Positions 1 to 8,149 of a DNA stretch of 64,000 nucleotides are shown piece after piece. The notes beneath the pieces are model-generated. The model did no database searches and was not told where the DNA came from. It saw only the letters and a list, made by a program, of their open reading frames with translations. Source of the DNA: Desulfurobacteriaceae bacterium (GTDB taxonomy: Bacteria; Aquificota; Aquificia; Desulfurobacteriales; Desulfurobacteriaceae); the NCBI GenBank assembly GCA_027068415.1, contig JAMOTD010000009.1, forward strand, positions 186,001-250,000, read 5' to 3'. The translations under genes and the position numbers were made by a program. Positions within the stretch are counted from its first letter, which is position 1; every line of letters starts with the position of its first letter.

Positions 1-1
1 A

Positions 2-418
2 ATTGACGGAGGAACGGCAGGAATTTTCCTCTCCCCCGAAATAGATTACCTTGACAAACTCCTCATAGTTGACGTAGTTAAAGCAAACGGAGAGCCGGGA
101 GAGGTGAAAATCTACGAAAAGGAGGACTTCTTCATAGACAGACTCCCTCTGAAGCTCTCCCCCCACCAGCTGGGGCTTCAGGAGGTTTTGCTCCTAAACG
201 AGCTGAAGGGCACCTGCCCCAAAGAGGTTAAACTAATCGGGATAATTCCAAAGTCGGTTGAAACGGGAACGGGCTTAACTCCCGAGCTTGAAGTGAAGAT
301 TCCCGAGGTTGAAAAGATAGTAGTTGAAGTGCTGAAAAGTTGGGGAGCTCCCCCCAAACCGAAAGAGAAACCCGAAAATCCCGAAATCTGGTGGGAAGAA
401 AGAGTAAAGGAGGTCTAA
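2..418 (+). CDS. Hydrogenase maturation protease, C-terminal part (runs off left edge)
   Basis: The reading frame is open from base 2, so the true start lies left of the window; an internal ATG at 104 is not the start. The visible N-terminal part reads IDGGTAGIFL, then LLIVDVVKA, which fits the HupD/HyaD/HycI family of nickel-dependent endopeptidases that trim the C-terminus of the [NiFe]-hydrogenase large subunit. The segment SPHQLGLQEVL followed by LIGIIPKSVETGTGLTPE also matches the family. The acidic nickel-binding D is probably that of the VDVV segment. The stop codon is followed directly by the hypC ATG, so the genes are translationally coupled. The family is clear; which hydrogenase it serves cannot be seen. 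Confidence 0.85.
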   Translation: MDGGTAGIFLSPEIDYLDKLLIVDVVKANGEPGEVKIYEKEDFFIDRLPLKLSPHQLGLQEVLLLNELKGTCPKEVKLIGIIPKSVETGTGLTPELEVKIPEVEKIVVEVLKSWGAPPKPKEKPENPEIWWEERVKEV

Positions 419-658
419 ATGTGCGTAGGAGTTCCTATGAAGGTCGTTGAAATCAACTATCCGATGGCCGTTGCAGAGGCTAAAGGAGTGAAAAGAACTA
501 TAAGCCTAATGCTCCTTCCCGAAGGAGAGGTAAAGGAGGGAGACTACGTTATGGTCCACGTGGGAAACGCAATTGAGAAGATAGACGAGAAAGAGGCTCA
601 GGAGATATGGAAAGCCCTTGACGAGGTCCTTCAAGCCCTGGAAGAGGGGGATGGGTAA
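419..658 (+). CDS. hypC: Hydrogenase maturation chaperone HypC
   Basis: This is a 79-residue protein of normal HypC length, beginning MCVGVPMKV. The second-position Cys is the family's hallmark; it binds the Fe(CN)2CO precursor and the hydrogenase large subunit. HypC carries the iron centre between HypD and the apo-hydrogenase in the cytoplasm. The central small beta-barrel pattern (GDYVMVHVGNAIEKID) is typical. It abuts the protease upstream and hypA downstream without a gap, inside the hyp operon. Confidence 0.95.
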   Translation: MCVGVPMKVVEINYPMAVAEAKGVKRTISLMLLPEGEVKEGDYVMVHVGNAIEKIDEKEAQEIWKALDEVLQALEEGDG

Positions 659-1009
659 ATGCACGAAACCTCAATTGCAATGGGGCTTTTAAACTCCCTT
701 GAAGAGCTCGCCCGAAAGGAAGGGGCAAAGAGGGTTTTAAAGGTAAAAGTAAAAATCGGGAAGCTCTCGGGGATTGTTATAGATTCTTTCGTTTTCGCCT
801 TTAACGCCCTAAAGGAACAGAGCCCCCGCCTTAAAGATGCAGAACTGATAGTAGAGGAGGTACCGATAACCTACAGGTGTAAGGAGTGCGGCCACCGGTT
901 TCAGACCGAGAGCGTCTTCTTCCCCGAGTGCCCCAAGTGCGGCTCGGCAAACCTTGAACTGATAAGGGGAGAAGAGCTTGAAGTAGTCAACGCAGAGTTA
1001 GAGGTGTGA
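659..1009 (+). CDS. hypA: Hydrogenase nickel insertion protein HypA
   Basis: This 116-residue protein starts MHETSIA. His2 is the nickel ligand of HypA. A structural zinc site is formed by C74-x2-C77 and C91-x2-C94. HypA works with the GTPase HypB, encoded nearby at 1705, to deliver nickel to the [NiFe]-hydrogenase large subunit. The start follows the hypC stop directly. Confidence 0.96.
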   Translation: MHETSIAMGLLNSLEELARKEGAKRVLKVKVKIGKLSGIVIDSFVFAFNALKEQSPRLKDAELIVEEVPITYRCKECGHRFQTESVFFPECPKCGSANLELIRGEELEVVNAELEV

Positions 1010-1010
1010 G

Positions 1011-1703
1011 ATGGTGGTAAAGGAGATATTTAACAGCAGTTTCGCAACCTACTATGAAAAGGTAATCAACAGGCTCTCAAGCCCCCTCTACGTTAACAGG
1101 TGGAGGAGAGCTCTCGTAAGGGGAGCTTTAACCTTCTGCAAAGACCCGAAAGTGGCCGTTGACTGCTGCTCGGGGGCGGGAAACGTGGGAGCTCTCTTCT
1201 TAAAGGAAAGACCCGACTGTAAACTGATAAACTGCGACATAAGTAAAAGGCTCCTTCAAATGGCAAAGGAGAGCTTCGGTAAAAGGGCATACTACATCCG
1301 TTCTGACAACCGTTTTTTCCCCCTAAAGGGGAAAAGCTTAGACCTTCTCTTTTCCTCCTTCTGCGTCAGAAACTCCCCACAGATTGAGCTTACGGTGAGG
1401 GAAGCCAAAAGGTGCTTAAGAGGGAAAGGCGTCTGGGCAATCCTTGACTTCTTTAAAGTAAAGGAGAAGAGCCTCTGCACCCTAACAAACGAAACCCTTT
1501 TTAAATCCTTCATGGGACTGAATAAACTGGTTTCAAAGGAAAACAAAAGGGCAATTGAGTACCTTTTTGAGTCAATTGAGAGATTTATGACGGTAGCCGA
1601 GTTTAAGGAGCTCCTTGAAAAAGAGGGTTTTGAGGTTGCAGAGGTTAAAAACTTTATGGGCGGAATAGCGTCAACGGTAATAGCCATAAAGAGGGAGGTT
1701 TAA
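1011..1703 (+). CDS. SAM-dependent methyltransferase, UbiE/MenG-like
   Basis: This 230-residue class I methyltransferase has motif I at VDCCSGAGNVG (about residues 49-59), an acidic post-I segment (CDISKRLLQMAK), FCVRNSP where UbiE/MenG proteins have a GLRN-type motif, and an EAKRCLRGKGVWAILDFFK segment that replaces the usual RVLKPGG-x-LLVLEF. The C-terminal GGIASTVIAIK resembles the GGIVA-x-H end of UbiE/MenG. Demethylmenaquinone methylation is therefore the best guess, but motif I is atypical (CCSGAGN) and the substrate could differ. It lies between hypA and hypB with 1-bp gaps, so it is co-expressed with the hydrogenase maturation genes. Confidence 0.7.
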   Translation: MVVKEIFNSSFATYYEKVINRLSSPLYVNRWRRALVRGALTFCKDPKVAVDCCSGAGNVGALFLKERPDCKLINCDISKRLLQMAKESFGKRAYYIRSDNRFFPLKGKSLDLLFSSFCVRNSPQIELTVREAKRCLRGKGVWAILDFFKVKEKSLCTLTNETLFKSFMGLNKLVSKENKRAIEYLFESIERFMTVAEFKELLEKEGFEVAEVKNFMGGIASTVIAIKREV

Positions 1704-1704
1704 G

Positions 1705-2451
1705 ATGTGTGATGTATGCGGTTGCGGTCAACCGGAGAACCTTTTTAAAGTCTCCGACGACACGGCTAAGAAGAACGTTGAAATTAAGAAAAGTCTTTTA
1801 AGTAAGAACGAGCAAGTAGCCCGCCACAACAAGGAGCACTGGGACAGGGACGGGGTTCTGGTAATCAACCTCATCAGCTCTCCCGGCTCGGGTAAGACAA
1901 CCCTCCTTGAAAGGACGATAGAGCTCCTTAAGAAGGAGCTCAAAATCGGAGTCCTTGAGGGAGACATAGAGACCGAGAGGGATGCAGAGAGGGTAAGGAG
2001 GAAAGGAGCTGCAGCCGTTCAGCTTACTACCGGAGGAGCCTGCCACCTTGAGGCACCTTTGGTTCACAAAGGTTACCACGCTTTAACGAAGCAGATGGGA
2101 GGAGCTCCCGACATCCTCTTTATTGAGAACGTGGGAAACCTCGTCTGCCCATCTTCCTTCTACTTAGGAGAAGACGTCAGGGTAGTACTAATCTCCGTTC
2201 CCGAAGGAGAGGACAAGCCGGCAAAGTACCCCAAGGCCTTCAAAACCTCTCAGGCCTTCGTAATTACAAAAACAGACCTCCTTCCTTACTTTGACTTTAA
2301 CGTTGAGAAGGTCAAAAATGAAGCCCTCTCACTCAACCCCCAGCTCAAAATATTTACCGTTTCCGCAAAGAGCGGAGAGGGGCTTGAGGAGTGGATTAAC
2401 TTCCTCAAAGAAAAGCTGAAGGAGAAGAGAAAGGCTCTCCAAAAGGTTTAA
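1705..2451 (+). CDS. hypB: Hydrogenase maturation GTPase HypB
   Basis: This 248-residue protein begins MCDVCGCGQ, the N-terminal CxxCGC high-affinity nickel site of HypB. A Walker A motif lies at residues 58-66 (SSPGSGKTT), the metal-binding GGACHLEA of the G domain follows, and the guanine-specificity motif reads TKTD. HypB hydrolyses GTP to drive nickel transfer with HypA. It is the last gene of the operon and is followed by a G+C-rich hairpin. Confidence 0.96.
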   Translation: MCDVCGCGQPENLFKVSDDTAKKNVEIKKSLLSKNEQVARHNKEHWDRDGVLVINLISSPGSGKTTLLERTIELLKKELKIGVLEGDIETERDAERVRRKGAAAVQLTTGGACHLEAPLVHKGYHALTKQMGGAPDILFIENVGNLVCPSSFYLGEDVRVVLISVPEGEDKPAKYPKAFKTSQAFVITKTDLLPYFDFNVEKVKNEALSLNPQLKIFTVSAKSGEGLEEWINFLKEKLKEKRKALQKV

Positions 2452-2458
2452 AACCACC

Positions 2459-2474
2459 GGGGGCTCCCGCCCCC
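2459..2474 (+). terminator. Hairpin after hypB, probable terminator
   Basis: GGGGGC pairs with GCCCCC across a TCCC loop 8 nt after the hypB stop. The U tract is weak (TTCAAAATT). The same GGGGGC/GCCCCC stem recurs at other gene ends in this window. Confidence 0.55.
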
Positions 2475-2553
2475 TTCAAAATTAAGTTTATTTAAAACTT
2501 TTCATGCCCACCTTAATATAGAATCAAATCGTAAAGAAGAAAAGGAGGAAAAG

Positions 2554-4200
2554 GTGGGTATAGGAAGACGCTATCTGCCGATTTTTGCAGCAATCTCCCT
2601 TTTAACTCCCCTGGCAGTGGGAATCAACGCAAACTCAGAAAAAACCCTGATTAACTCCAATCAGGAGGTTGAGAACTTCATACCGGGAAGGTTGCTGGTC
2701 AAGTTTAGCAGAGTCTCGCCGGTTGAAGCCTTTAACCTTCTAAATGGAGTTCTACCGGGAGCGGAAATCCTAAAGGAGTTTTACAGTGTTCCCGGCCTTT
2801 ACCTGGTAAAGCTCCCTGACGGAACATCGGTAAGGGAAGCCCTAAGGGTAATATCCGAAATCTCACAGGTGGTCTATGCCGAGCCGGACTACGTAGTTAA
2901 GGCCACGAAAACTCCCAACGACCCCTACTACCAGAAACAGTGGGGGCTTGAGAAGGTGGGAGCTCCCCTTGCCTGGAACGAAACAACGGGGAACGAAGAG
3001 CTGGTAGTAGCCGTAATTGATACCGGAATTGACTACACTCACGAAGACCTGAAAGAGAACGTCTGGAGCAACCCCAACGAAATACCCGATAACGGCAAGG
3101 ACGACGACGGGAACGGCTACATAGACGACATTCACGGGATAAATACGGTAAATACCGAATCTTTAAACTCAAACTCCGGGTGCGGCTCCTCCGGTAAAGA
3201 CGCAGGAAACCCGATGGACGACAACGGCCACGGAACTCACGTTGCAGGGATAATAGGAGCAGTGAGCAACAACTCAACCGGAGTTGCAGGAGTAAACTGG
3301 AGCGTAAAGCTCCTTGCCTGTAAGTTTATGGACTCCGAAGGGAGGGGTTCGGTCTCGGCGGCAATTGAGTGCCTTGACTACATAAAGAAGCTCCGCGACG
3401 AGGAGGGCATAGAGGTAATAGTCTCAAACAACAGCTGGGGAGGAAGTGACTACTCAAGTGCCCTTGAAGACGCAATAAAAGCTCAAGAAGAGAGCGGAAT
3501 CCTCTTCGTGGCAGCAGCCGGAAATGACGGGGAGGACAACGATTCAACTCCCCAGTACCCCGCCTCCTACGACGTTGACAACATCATAAGCGTTGCAGCA
3601 ACCGACAGGAGCGACAGTTTGGCCGACTTCTCAAACTACGGAAGGCAGACTGTAGACTTAGGAGCTCCCGGCGTTGGAATCCTCAGCACCTATCTCTCTA
3701 ACGACGGAAACTACAAGTACATGAGCGGGACATCAATGGCAACTCCATTCGTTACGGGAACGGTCGCCCTCTTGAAGGCCAAAGAGCCCAGGCTCAACTG
3801 GTATGAGGTAAGGAACCTTATCCTAACGGGCGGCGACGAGGCCACAGGGTTAAGGGGTAAAACTTTAACCGGTAAAAGGTTAAGCGCCTACGGAGCTCTC
3901 AACAGCGAAAGTAAGCTCTTTGAAGTCCTCTATCCCCTTAACGGCAAAACTTATTCAAAAGACCAGCCGGTAGAGCTCAAGACAATAAGCGTTAAGGGAA
4001 AAAACCCCGAAGGAGAAGTTTCGGTTGAAATCGTTCCCCAGGGAGACGTTGTGATACTTAAAGACGACGGCAGCTTCCCCGACCAAGTTCCCGAAGACGG
4101 CATCTTTACCGGCTCTTACAAGTTTAAGAGCTCCGGCAAGAAAACCCTCATCTTCAGGAACGGAAGCGAGGAAAGAATAGTTGAAATTACCGTTGAGTAG
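2554..4200 (+). CDS. Secreted subtilisin-like serine protease with I9 propeptide
   Basis: This 548-residue S8 family protease starts at GTG behind AAAGGAGGAAAAG. Residues 1 to about 28 form a signal peptide. Residues about 43-117 form an inhibitor I9 propeptide ending VVYAEPDYVVKA. The catalytic triad is D156 (VIDTGID), H226 (NGHGTHVAG) and S394 (GTSMATP), with oxyanion N324 (AAGND). An Asp/Asn-rich loop at about 173-195 (GKDDDGNGYIDD) looks like a calcium site inserted after the catalytic Asp. A C-terminal beta-domain (about 455-548) follows the catalytic domain. The enzyme probably acts outside the inner membrane. The next gene, a propeptide-like lipoprotein, overlaps its end. Confidence 0.93.
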   Translation: MGIGRRYLPIFAAISLLTPLAVGINANSEKTLINSNQEVENFIPGRLLVKFSRVSPVEAFNLLNGVLPGAEILKEFYSVPGLYLVKLPDGTSVREALRVISEISQVVYAEPDYVVKATKTPNDPYYQKQWGLEKVGAPLAWNETTGNEELVVAVIDTGIDYTHEDLKENVWSNPNEIPDNGKDDDGNGYIDDIHGINTVNTESLNSNSGCGSSGKDAGNPMDDNGHGTHVAGIIGAVSNNSTGVAGVNWSVKLLACKFMDSEGRGSVSAAIECLDYIKKLRDEEGIEVIVSNNSWGGSDYSSALEDAIKAQEESGILFVAAAGNDGEDNDSTPQYPASYDVDNIISVAATDRSDSLADFSNYGRQTVDLGAPGVGILSTYLSNDGNYKYMSGTSMATPFVTGTVALLKAKEPRLNWYEVRNLILTGGDEATGLRGKTLTGKRLSAYGALNSESKLFEVLYPLNGKTYSKDQPVELKTISVKGKNPEGEVSVEIVPQGDVVILKDDGSFPDQVPEDGIFTGSYKFKSSGKKTLIFRNGSEERIVEITVE

Positions 4201-4474
4201 CCTCTGTGCCCTCCTGACCGGAGGGCTTCTCTTAACGGCCTGTAGCCCGGAGGTAAAGGGAATAAGGTATCTAATGAAACTGAAAGAGAAAGAGTGTAAA
4301 GAGTGCTTAAAAAGGGTAGAAGAGCTCTCTTCGGTAAAAATTCTGAAGGAGTACTCTTCAGTTAAGTGCCTCTTCTTGATAGAGGCCCCGAAGGAGGAGG
4401 CAGGGAGAATAAAGAAGCTGGGCTGCGTAGAGTACTTGGAGGCCGACAGGAAGTACAGGATTTTGTATCATTAA
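4181..4474 (+). CDS. Small lipoprotein resembling a free I9 propeptide (putative protease inhibitor or chaperone)
   Basis: This 97-residue protein starts at TTG 4181, overlapping the protease stop by 20 nt, with GAGGAAAG upstream. A short signal peptide ends in a lipobox (LLLTAC, lipidated C21). Residues about 28-94 follow the pattern of the protease's own propeptide: YLMKL, then KILKEYSSVKCLFLI, then GCVEYLEADRKYRI. The protease propeptide has LLVKF, EILKEFYSVPGLYLV and VVYAEPDYVV at matching places. No catalytic domain follows. I infer a membrane-tethered I9-like inhibitor or folding chaperone for the upstream enzyme. The lipobox is clear; the I9 relationship is by eye. Confidence 0.68.
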   Translation: MKLPLSSLCALLTGGLLLTACSPEVKGIRYLMKLKEKECKECLKRVEELSSVKILKEYSSVKCLFLIEAPKEEAGRIKKLGCVEYLEADRKYRILYH

Positions 4475-4504
4475 CTCCGCACACCAAAAAGCGGAGTACA
4501 AGTA

Positions 4505-5752
4505 GTGAAGCTTCTAACCGCCGCGCTCCTTACCCTTATTCCGGTTTCGGCTTACTCTATCACTCCTAAAGAAGTAGGCCGGCTCCTAATCAAAAGCTCC
4601 CTTGACGTTAAAATTGCAAAGGAGTCGGTTGAGAGGGCAAAGATAGGTGAAAAGGCCACAAAGAGAGAGTTCTTTCCCCGACTGAACCTCTCGGCTTCCT
4701 TTTCAGAGTTCTACCCGGACTTTAAAAACGGCTGGAATCAGAACTACTCCCTCGGCGCCACACTCTCGGCAGAGCCGATTAACTTCCGGCGGTTTGTAAA
4801 ACTGAAGATTGACTCCCTAAATACCCTCATAGAGGAAGAAAAGCTGAAAGAGACCCTCCTTGAGCAGCTCTACTTAGCGTTAAAGGAGTTCTACACCCTC
4901 AGCGCCTACAAAAAGAGAATTGAGTTTAAGAGGGAGGCCCTAAAGTCTGCAGAAAAGATTTTAAAGGTCGCTCAGGAGAAGTATAAAAAGGGCTTAGTAA
5001 TGATAACCGACGTCCTAAAGGCAAAGTCGGAAGTAGAAAAGGTTAAGGGTGAGCTCAGTACTTTAAAGGCCAAGTACGAGCAGAGCTTTAACAGGCTTAA
5101 CGAGCTTTTAAACTTTTCCCTGAAAGGAGACGAAGAGCCGGAGGTTGAACTGATTGAGGAGCTCCCTTCCCTAAAAACCGAGAGTTTAGTTAAGAGAGCC
5201 TACAGGCTGAGGCCCGAAGTAAAGAAGGCCGAAAAAGAGGTAAAGGAGAGCTTCCTACAGATTGAGTATGCCCGGAGAAACCTCTCCCCCACACTGAGCC
5301 TTAACCTCTCGTGGAGCAGAAGCGGAACAACTTTCTGGCCCGAAGAAAGAAGCTACTCTGCCGGAGTTACCTTCAACTTCCCCCTCTTTGACAGCGGCCT
5401 TACTCGCCTGAGAGCGCTTCAGGAGGAAAAGGGCAGGAAAATTGCCATCCTCAACCTGAGAAAGGTCAAAAACAGGGTAAGGAGGGAGGTCCTTGACGCC
5501 GTGGCCGATGTTGAGTCAAGCTACGATAACCTAAAGTCGGATAAGGCCTTCCTTCAGTTTTCTCAGAAGGCTTACGACAGGGCCCTCAACGAGTACAAGC
5601 TGGGGGTCTCCGACATTGTCGCACTCCTTCAGGCCTACGACAACCTAAAGGGAGCTCAGGATAGGTACGTCTCCTCTCTCCTTTCCTATAACCTCTCCCT
5701 TCTCTCCCTAAAAAAAGCCACAGGAGAGCTCCTAACGGAGGTTGAAAAGTGA
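4505..5752 (+). CDS. TolC-family outer membrane efflux protein
   Basis: This 415-residue protein starts at GTG and has an N-terminal signal peptide (LLTAALLTLIPVSAYS). It shows the two-fold repeated coiled-coil layout of outer membrane efflux proteins: long Lys/Glu-rich helices, NLSASFSEF and SLNLSWSRS beta-strand segments, and a second half with EVLDAVADVESSYDNL and YKLGVSDIVALLQAYDNL. It forms the outer membrane channel of a tripartite exporter. The stop overlaps the start of the adaptor gene (GTGA), so the two proteins are coupled. Confidence 0.9.
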   Translation: MKLLTAALLTLIPVSAYSITPKEVGRLLIKSSLDVKIAKESVERAKIGEKATKREFFPRLNLSASFSEFYPDFKNGWNQNYSLGATLSAEPINFRRFVKLKIDSLNTLIEEEKLKETLLEQLYLALKEFYTLSAYKKRIEFKREALKSAEKILKVAQEKYKKGLVMITDVLKAKSEVEKVKGELSTLKAKYEQSFNRLNELLNFSLKGDEEPEVELIEELPSLKTESLVKRAYRLRPEVKKAEKEVKESFLQIEYARRNLSPTLSLNLSWSRSGTTFWPEERSYSAGVTFNFPLFDSGLTRLRALQEEKGRKIAILNLRKVKNRVRREVLDAVADVESSYDNLKSDKAFLQFSQKAYDRALNEYKLGVSDIVALLQAYDNLKGAQDRYVSSLLSYNLSLLSLKKATGELLTEVEK

Positions 5753-6987
5753 AGAAGCTCTTAGCCTTAATCCTAACTCTAATGGCGGTCGCAGGAGGTC
5801 TTCTCCTCTTTAAAGGAAAAAAGGAGAGGATTGTTCCGGTAAAGGTAGTTGAGGTAAAGAGGGGGGAGGTAAAGAAAGTTATTGACGCAACCGGAATAGT
5901 TAAGCCTCAGGTGGGAGCGGAAATAAAGGTAGGGGCGAGAATCTCGGGAACAGTGATAAAAGAGACCGTTAAAGTTGGAGACTTCGTTAAGAAAGGCCAG
6001 CTAATTGCAGTTATTGACAACAGAGAGCTTGCCGAGAGCCTGAAAAGGGCAGAGGCAAACCTTGAGGAGATTAAGAGGACTTACCCCAAGAGAATAAAGG
6101 AACAGGAGTTAAAGGTTGAGTCGGCTCAGGCAGACGTTAAGGCGGCAAGGGCAAAGTTAAAGGCAGAAGAGGAGAACTACGCCCTCAAGAAGTGGCAGTT
6201 TGAGAGGCAGGCAGAGCTCCTCAAAATCGGCTACACGACTGAAGAGAAGTACAGAAGCGCAAAGAGGGAGCTGAAATTAGCAGAGAGCTCCCTGAAGAGC
6301 GCACGGGAGAACCTTAAGAGGGCCCTCCTCAACCTGAAGGCGGCAAAGGAGGAGCTAAAGAGATTAAAAGCCGAGTTTGAAGAGGGCTTAAAAAAGGCCG
6401 AGGCCGACCTCAAGACCGCCCAAATCCGCTACTCCTACTCCTACATCTACGCCCCCAAAAGCGGAATAATCTCTTTCGTCTCAACCCAGGAAGGGGAGAC
6501 CGTAGTTGCAGGCCTCAACGCTCCCCAGTTCGTAACGATTTTAGACCCCGAAAAACTTGAAAACTGGATTTACGTTGACGAGACCGAAATCGGCAAAGTT
6601 AAGAAAGGAATGGAGGTGGTCTTCAGGGTTGACGCCTACAGGGATAAGGTTTTTAAGGGAAAAGTAGTTGAAATCTACCCCAAGCCCAAAATCCTCAACA
6701 ACGTGGTCTACTACGTAGTTGTGGCAAGGGGATTTAAAGACGTGGAGCTCCTGAGGCCCGAAATGACGACCCACAACCAGATAATTGCAGGGATAAAGAA
6801 GGGGGTTTTAGTAGTTCCAAACCAGGCGGTTAAGTGGAAGAACGGTAAGTTCATAATTTACAAAGTAGAGGGAAGTAAAGTAGTTGAAGTTCCGGTTAAA
6901 GTGGGCTGGAGCGACGATACCTACACCGAAATCGTCTCGGGGTTAAGAGAGGGGGATAAAGTAGCCCTCTCGGTTAGGAGGGAATAG
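5749..6987 (+). CDS. Periplasmic adaptor protein, MacA/HlyD type
   Basis: This 412-residue membrane fusion protein has an N-terminal membrane anchor (LALILTLMAVAGGLLLF), a biotinyl-lipoyl-like segment (GARISGTVIKETVKVGDFVKKGQLIAVID), a long alpha-hairpin coiled coil (about residues 95-225, rich in Lys and Glu) and a beta-barrel/MP domain. SYIYAPKSGIISFV is the conserved return strand of the lipoyl domain. It links an inner membrane transporter to TolC. No MacB-type ABC or RND transporter follows in the window; the next genes are convergent. Confidence 0.88.
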   Translation: MKKLLALILTLMAVAGGLLLFKGKKERIVPVKVVEVKRGEVKKVIDATGIVKPQVGAEIKVGARISGTVIKETVKVGDFVKKGQLIAVIDNRELAESLKRAEANLEEIKRTYPKRIKEQELKVESAQADVKAARAKLKAEEENYALKKWQFERQAELLKIGYTTEEKYRSAKRELKLAESSLKSARENLKRALLNLKAAKEELKRLKAEFEEGLKKAEADLKTAQIRYSYSYIYAPKSGIISFVSTQEGETVVAGLNAPQFVTILDPEKLENWIYVDETEIGKVKKGMEVVFRVDAYRDKVFKGKVVEIYPKPKILNNVVYYVVVARGFKDVELLRPEMTTHNQIIAGIKKGVLVVPNQAVKWKNGKFIIYKVEGSKVVEVPVKVGWSDDTYTEIVSGLREGDKVALSVRRE

Positions 6988-7028
6988 CCCGAGGGTAATA
7001 ATTAAGATAGCACTAAGGAAAAGCAAAA

Positions 7029-7041
7029 GGCGGACCCGCCT
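7029..7041 (-). terminator. Short hairpin at the end of tonB
   Basis: On the minus strand AGGCG and CGCCT pair across GGTC at the tonB stop, followed by TTTTGCTTTT. It is a weak candidate intrinsic terminator. Confidence 0.4.
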
Positions 7042-7693
7042 ACCTCAAAGCCTTTTTTAGGTCGTACTCAAGCTGAAGCTGGAAGGTTAAACGCTCATTT
7101 TTAACCGAGGGGGGAATCGGCGGAAAGGTTGAGCGTTTTATGGCAAGGCAGGTTGCGTCCTCTAAAATCCTTTGGCCGAAGAGGGGTTTACACTCAACGA
7201 CCCTACCGCTCCTGTCAAGGGTAAACCTTACCATAACCGGCCCCTCTATCCCCTGTTGAACAGCCTCAAGGGGGTAAAAGATGTTCTCCTCAATTGCACG
7301 CCTAACTGCATCAACGTAATCAGCAGGGAGATTTCCCTTGAGGGGTTTAAGGCCTCCGGTTTTCTTCTCCTTAACCTCTTCCCTCTTAACTGCCTTTTTT
7401 GGGAGCTCCTTTTCCGGCTTACGGGAGACAACCTGAGGTTTCGGAGTCTTTTCAACCTTTCTCTTCTCCTCTTTAACGGTTTTCTTCCCTTTCTCCCTCT
7501 CTACCCTTACCTCTGTTCTCTTTACTTGGGGTTTAAAGAGGGAAATCTCAATAACCCTGTTAACCTCTTTCGGGGGGGGCTTTAAAAGGGAGGGAATCGC
7601 CTTTATAAAGAGGAGCTCCAAAAGGGCAGAGAAGATAAAGGCTATAAAGTACCTAACGGGAGCTCCCATTCCTCTTCCTCTCCTCCTTTGCAA
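7040..7693 (-). CDS. tonB: TonB energy transducer
   Basis: This 217-residue protein has an N-terminal transmembrane segment (YFIAFIFSALLELLFI), a Lys/Glu/Pro-rich periplasmic spacer and a C-terminal TonB domain (YVDAVRRAIEENIFYPLEAVQQGIEGPVM in pieces, then VRFTLDRSGRV and a hydrophobic LTFQLQLEYDL end). It transmits proton-motive force from ExbB/ExbD to outer membrane receptors. The gene overlaps the exbD end by about 40 nt; an internal ATG at residue 9 would reduce this to 17 nt. Either start keeps the anchor. Confidence 0.88.
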   Translation of the reverse strand: MQRRRGRGMGAPVRYFIAFIFSALLELLFIKAIPSLLKPPPKEVNRVIEISLFKPQVKRTEVRVEREKGKKTVKEEKRKVEKTPKPQVVSRKPEKELPKKAVKREEVKEKKTGGLKPLKGNLPADYVDAVRRAIEENIFYPLEAVQQGIEGPVMVRFTLDRSGRVVECKPLFGQRILEDATCLAIKRSTFPPIPPSVKNERLTFQLQLEYDLKKALR

Positions 7694-8090
7694 GGAGGCC
7701 TACCGAGTTTATTCCTGCCTTACTTACGGCATCAAGAACAGTTACGAGGGATTGAACCGAGGCATCCCTATCGGCATCAATCGCAACCGAAACCGCCGGG
7801 CTCTGCCTCTTAAAGCCCTTTAAGAGTCTGACGAGCTCCTCAAAGGTGAGCCTCTGATTTCCGTAGTAGATTGAGCCGTCCCTTTTAACGGTTATCGTTA
7901 TAACCCTCTTTTTGGGGTGGAAGGAGCTCTTCTGAAGGGTTTTAGGGGGATTGGTCTTCATTGCAAGGCCGGGAATTATGCTCCCGGCAATAAGAACGAA
8001 GAAAGCGAGGAGAAAGAGCATAACGTCAACCATCGGAACTATAATCAGCTCGGGCTTTTCGTCGCAGGAGCTCTCTTTAAACCTGAACAC
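7653..8090 (-). CDS. exbD: ExbD/TolR biopolymer transport protein
   Basis: This 145-residue protein has a short cytoplasmic N-terminus, one transmembrane helix containing the conserved proton-carrying Asp (VPMVDVMLFLLAFFVL) and a periplasmic domain with the family pattern ITVKRDGSIYYGNQRL and VAIDADRDASVQ. It is co-transcribed with tonB and divergent from exbB. Confidence 0.93.
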   Translation of the reverse strand: MFRFKESSCDEKPELIIVPMVDVMLFLLAFFVLIAGSIIPGLAMKTNPPKTLQKSSFHPKKRVITITVKRDGSIYYGNQRLTFEELVRLLKGFKRQSPAVSVAIDADRDASVQSLVTVLDAVSKAGINSVGLLAKEERKRNGSSR

Positions 8091-8101
8091 CGAAAAACTC
8101 C

Positions 8102-8129
8102 TTTAACTTTGGTATACAATTATTATAAT
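8102..8129 (+). promoter_or_regulatory. Candidate promoter of exbB
   Basis: TTTAAC (8102-8107) and a perfect TATAAT (8124-8129) are separated by 16 nt. A start near 8136 would leave a short leader holding the GGAGGAGAG ribosome site before GTG 8150. The divergent exbD promoter must lie in the same 59-bp gap. Confidence 0.5.
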
Positions 8130-8149
8130 CTCAAAACAGCGGAGGAGAG

